Shown here piece after piece: positions 23,037 through 25,400 of a stretch of 25,400 bases of DNA. The stretch comes from an uncultured beta proteobacterium (lineage in GTDB: Bacteria; Pseudomonadota; Gammaproteobacteria; Burkholderiales; Rhodocyclaceae), in contig CAIVZW010000468.1 in assembly GCA_903910495.1 (NCBI GenBank), positions 1-25,400 of the forward strand. Direction: 5' to 3'. The notes below the pieces were generated by a model, which saw only the letters and a program-made list of their open reading frames with translations, searched no databases and had not been told where the DNA came from. Position 1 is the stretch's first letter; each line of letters starts with the position of its first letter. A program made the position numbers and the translations under genes.

Positions 23037-24025
23037 GCTTACCGCCGTTCCTGTTTTTCCGCCTGTTGGCTGACCGGAAACTGAATCCCGGAGCTGTAGT
23101 GCTTCATGCTGGCGAAGGTGACGTGGACGCCATGTTGCCACTGTTTGCCGATGCACGATTTACGACTCTTTCAGCGTCGCTTCCCTGCCTTATCGATGCC
23201 GACCTGAGCAAACGTTTGGCACCGGATTTATTAACGCTGCTGCTGGATGCGAAATGTCAAATGATGCCGGAGAATGTGCTTCATCACTCTGATGAGCAAA
23301 CCAAGCCCGGCCTTCCCCCTACGGCACAATGGCTGACCGGCAACTGGTATCTTGCTCCGCCGACAAGAACGTCGGGAAATCAGGCCGCCTCCCGTGCCCT
23401 GTCGCTCAAATTGTTGCAACTGGTAGCGGAGGATGCCGACACCTGCGAGATCGAGGCCATTTTCCGGCAGGATCCGGTACTCGCTTACCATCTTCTGCGC
23501 CTTGTGAATTCGCTGGGGGTAGGCGTAGGCAGACCTGTTGCCGGTTTCTCACAGGCGATCCTGATCCTTGGGCGGCAGCAACTCAAGCGCTGGCTGAACC
23601 TGATGCTCTTTGCCGCGAACCGGGACGACTATCGTTCCGCCATGTTGATGGCGCATGTGTCCGTCCGCGCCCGCAGTATGGAATTGCTGGCCAAAGCCGG
23701 CGGCTATGATCGATCGTTACAGGAACAGGCTTTCATGGCCGGCATGTTCTCGCTGCTTAGCATTCTGTTCGGCATGCCATTGGTCGAAATCCTGACCCCG
23801 CTGAAACTGAGCGATTCTCTGAGGGATGCGGTACTTCACCGGGGAGGCGAACTCGGACAACTGCTGAATGCTGTGGAAAAAACAGAACAAGCCGACACAG
23901 CCGGGCTGACCGGCCTGCTTGACGACATGAACCTGTCGGCAACTGAGCACAACCAGCTGACTCTTGAGTCTCACCAATGGATGCTGGGCGTAATCCACGA
24001 CAAGCAGGATAGACGTAATGCCTGA
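23033..24025 (+). CDS. HDOD domain signalling protein with short N-terminal extension
   Basis: A 330-residue cytoplasmic protein. The HDOD domain covers about residues 115-300, shown by EIEAIFRQDPVLAYHLLRLVNS, FSQAILILGRQQLKRWLNLMLF and QEQAFMAGMFSLLSILFGMPL. HDOD domains lack the catalytic HD metal site and act in signalling, often with c-di-GMP pathways. The first 110 residues (FFRLLADRKLNPGAVVLH, then LPCLIDADLS...LLTLLLDAKCQMMPENVL) resemble a shortened EAL half of EAL-HDOD (YuxH-type) proteins, without an EAL motif; that reading is inference. It overlaps the PAS-GGDEF gene by 8 bases, so the two are co-translated and probably functional partners. Confidence 0.87.
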   Translation: MSLPPFLFFRLLADRKLNPGAVVLHAGEGDVDAMLPLFADARFTTLSASLPCLIDADLSKRLAPDLLTLLLDAKCQMMPENVLHHSDEQTKPGLPPTAQWLTGNWYLAPPTRTSGNQAASRALSLKLLQLVAEDADTCEIEAIFRQDPVLAYHLLRLVNSLGVGVGRPVAGFSQAILILGRQQLKRWLNLMLFAANRDDYRSAMLMAHVSVRARSMELLAKAGGYDRSLQEQAFMAGMFSLLSILFGMPLVEILTPLKLSDSLRDAVLHRGGELGQLLNAVEKTEQADTAGLTGLLDDMNLSATEHNQLTLESHQWMLGVIHDKQDRRNA

Positions 24026-25400
24026 TTCGCGTATCGAACGCTGCCTTGATCTTTGTGCGGGTGCGCACAAACAGAGCGGTGAAGATCTTTCTCGCTCGCT
24101 GATCGAGTTGCAGAATGAGTTGCGATCGCTGAACAACGACAATATAAGGACCAATGAAACGGGAGCAATACCGGCTGACTGCAGCCTAGATGACTGGATC
24201 CATGAGCCGGTCATCAGCATGGACATGGCCGGTTATCTGACCGGCTGGAGCAGGGGTGCACAGATTCTGTTCGGCTACACCCCTGCAGAGGCGCTAGGCC
24301 AACACATTCTGTTTCTTTATGCTGAGGAGCCCGATGCGCACAAGGGCGAGATATTCGAACTTTTCCTCAACCACGGCAACCCTCTGATGGAAGTCCGGCG
24401 GCGCAAGAAATCGGGAGAGACATTTCGCGCCAATCTTTCGTTAAAGCACATTCTTGACGACAACAAAGAGCCGGTCGGAATGGAGGCCATTCTTTCGCGG
24501 GTTGCTGACCGGCTTTCGGCTGAAGAAAAGCATCGCCTGCATGCGCGGATCATCGAAGATAGTGATGAGGGTATTCTGATCATCGATACCGATGAGCGCA
24601 TTGTCTCGGTCAACTCGGCGTTCTCGCGCATTACCGGCTATTCATCGGGAGAGGCCATCGGCGAAACCCCCGACCTTTTGCGCTCCGGCGTTCATAGTGC
24701 CGATTTCCGGGCCCGGGTGCGAGGGGCAATGCACGGCGCGGGCGCATGGCACGGTGAAATCATAGGCAGACGAAAGAATGGTGAGCTGTTTCCTCAATCG
24801 GTCTCAATCGGAGTCGTTCGCGACCGCGCAGGTGTTGTCACTCATGCTTTCTCGATTTTCTCCGATATCACAGTTCTGCGTACTGCTGAAGAACGCATGC
24901 AACAGATCGTCAATTATGACAGCCTGACGGGCCTCCCGAATCGCACCTTGTTCCACCAACTGGTCGAACAGGCCCTTATTTCCGCCCGCCGGAACAACGA
25001 TCATGGTGCTCTGCTGGTCATTGACCTTAACCGCTTTACTTCAGTCAACGACTCACTCGGGCATGATGTCGGCGATGAGTTGCTGCGCCAGGTCGGCCAA
25101 CGCTTCCGGGGAGTGCTGCGGGACGAAGACATCCTGGCCAGGATCGGTGGCGATGAGTTTGTTGTGGCACTGGTCAGCATACAAAAACGCGAACACAGCG
25201 GTCTCGTGGCAGAAAAGCTGCTGGCCTCGCTTGCAACACCCTTCGTGATCGAATCGCACGCCCTGCACATTGAAGCCTGCATCGGCATCGCAATTTACCC
25301 TGAAGACGGGCTCAATACAGCGGCGTTGCTGCGTTTTGCCGATATTGCGATGAAACGCGTGCAAGTAAATTTCGAAGCCGGCTATCTGTTCTACAGCCCC
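24018..25400 (+). CDS. PAS-PAS-GGDEF signalling protein, 3' end outside window
   Basis: The frame from ATG 24018 stays open for 461 codons to the window edge. After a helical N-terminal region there are two PAS sensor domains, at about 60-165 (PVISMDMAGYLTGWSRGAQILFGYTPAEALG) and 170-290 (DEGILIIDTDERIVSVNSAFSRITGYSSGEAIG). The GGDEF domain begins DSLTGLPNRTLFHQLV and has an intact RIGGDEF motif and an I-site RDED five residues before it, so diguanylate cyclase activity with product feedback is possible. The usual AMYRAK segment after it has become AMKRVQVNFEAG. The ending GYLFYSP is the typical junction to an EAL phosphodiesterase domain, which I therefore expect beyond the edge. Its start lies inside the last codons of the HDOD gene. 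Confidence 0.92.
   Translation, partial: MPDSRIERCLDLCAGAHKQSGEDLSRSLIELQNELRSLNNDNIRTNETGAIPADCSLDDWIHEPVISMDMAGYLTGWSRGAQILFGYTPAEALGQHILFLYAEEPDAHKGEIFELFLNHGNPLMEVRRRKKSGETFRANLSLKHILDDNKEPVGMEAILSRVADRLSAEEKHRLHARIIEDSDEGILIIDTDERIVSVNSAFSRITGYSSGEAIGETPDLLRSGVHSADFRARVRGAMHGAGAWHGEIIGRRKNGELFPQSVSIGVVRDRAGVVTHAFSIFSDITVLRTAEERMQQIVNYDSLTGLPNRTLFHQLVEQALISARRNNDHGALLVIDLNRFTSVNDSLGHDVGDELLRQVGQRFRGVLRDEDILARIGGDEFVVALVSIQKREHSGLVAEKLLASLATPFVIESHALHIEACIGIAIYPEDGLNTAALLRFADIAMKRVQVNFEAGYLFYSP

Overview
The window looks like a chromosomal stretch of a betaproteobacterium, most probably Rhodocyclales (inference from protein character and gene order, not from any search). It carries mostly single-copy housekeeping genes, in neighbourhoods also known from other Proteobacteria (bamD/rluD/pgeF, gloB/methyltransferase/rnhA/dnaQ, prfB/lysS), mixed with several c-di-GMP and HDOD signalling genes. 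No tRNA, rRNA, insertion sequence, phage gene or CRISPR array was seen.

Layout. 60-1070 (minus): a D-2-hydroxyacid dehydrogenase behind a perfect 12-bp palindrome resembling a TetR-family operator. 1354-3223 (minus): pgeF and rluD, overlapping; rluD is divergent from bamD (3225-4019, plus), with the two start codons one base apart. 4128-11843 (minus): a run of a DUF748/AsmA-like giant, rmuC, a DUF3293 protein and, after a possible terminator, a Ser/Thr kinase-HDOD-GAF fusion. 12000-13390 (plus): a REC-GGDEF diguanylate cyclase followed by a single-domain response regulator. 13399-16128: gloB (minus) divergent from a SAM methyltransferase, rnhA and dnaQ (plus). 16236-16685 (minus): an uncharacterised Arg/Pro-rich protein ending at a probable terminator. 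16723-17985 (plus): rdgC and a GIY-YIG protein. 18029-18250 (minus): a small uncharacterised protein. 18390-21049 (plus): prfB, needing a +1 frameshift, and lysS. 21039-21273: a tandem hairpin repeat array and a strong terminator. 21376-22647 (plus): metY. 22917-25400 (plus): a possible 39-codon ORF, an HDOD protein and a PAS-PAS-GGDEF protein cut by the window edge, all overlapping as in an operon.

Most noteworthy: (1) the prfB frameshift cassette has UAA where the textbook autoregulatory site has UGA, while the internal Shine-Dalgarno, the CUU slip codon and the +1 frame are all intact; (2) an approximately 50-bp tandem repeat array starts inside the lysS stop region, and its first two copies differ by two compensatory base-pair changes in a long hairpin, arguing for selected or mobile nucleic-acid structure; (3) a dense set of signalling proteins, including a kinase-HDOD-GAF fusion and an HDOD/PAS-GGDEF overlapping gene pair, suggests a local second-messenger network.
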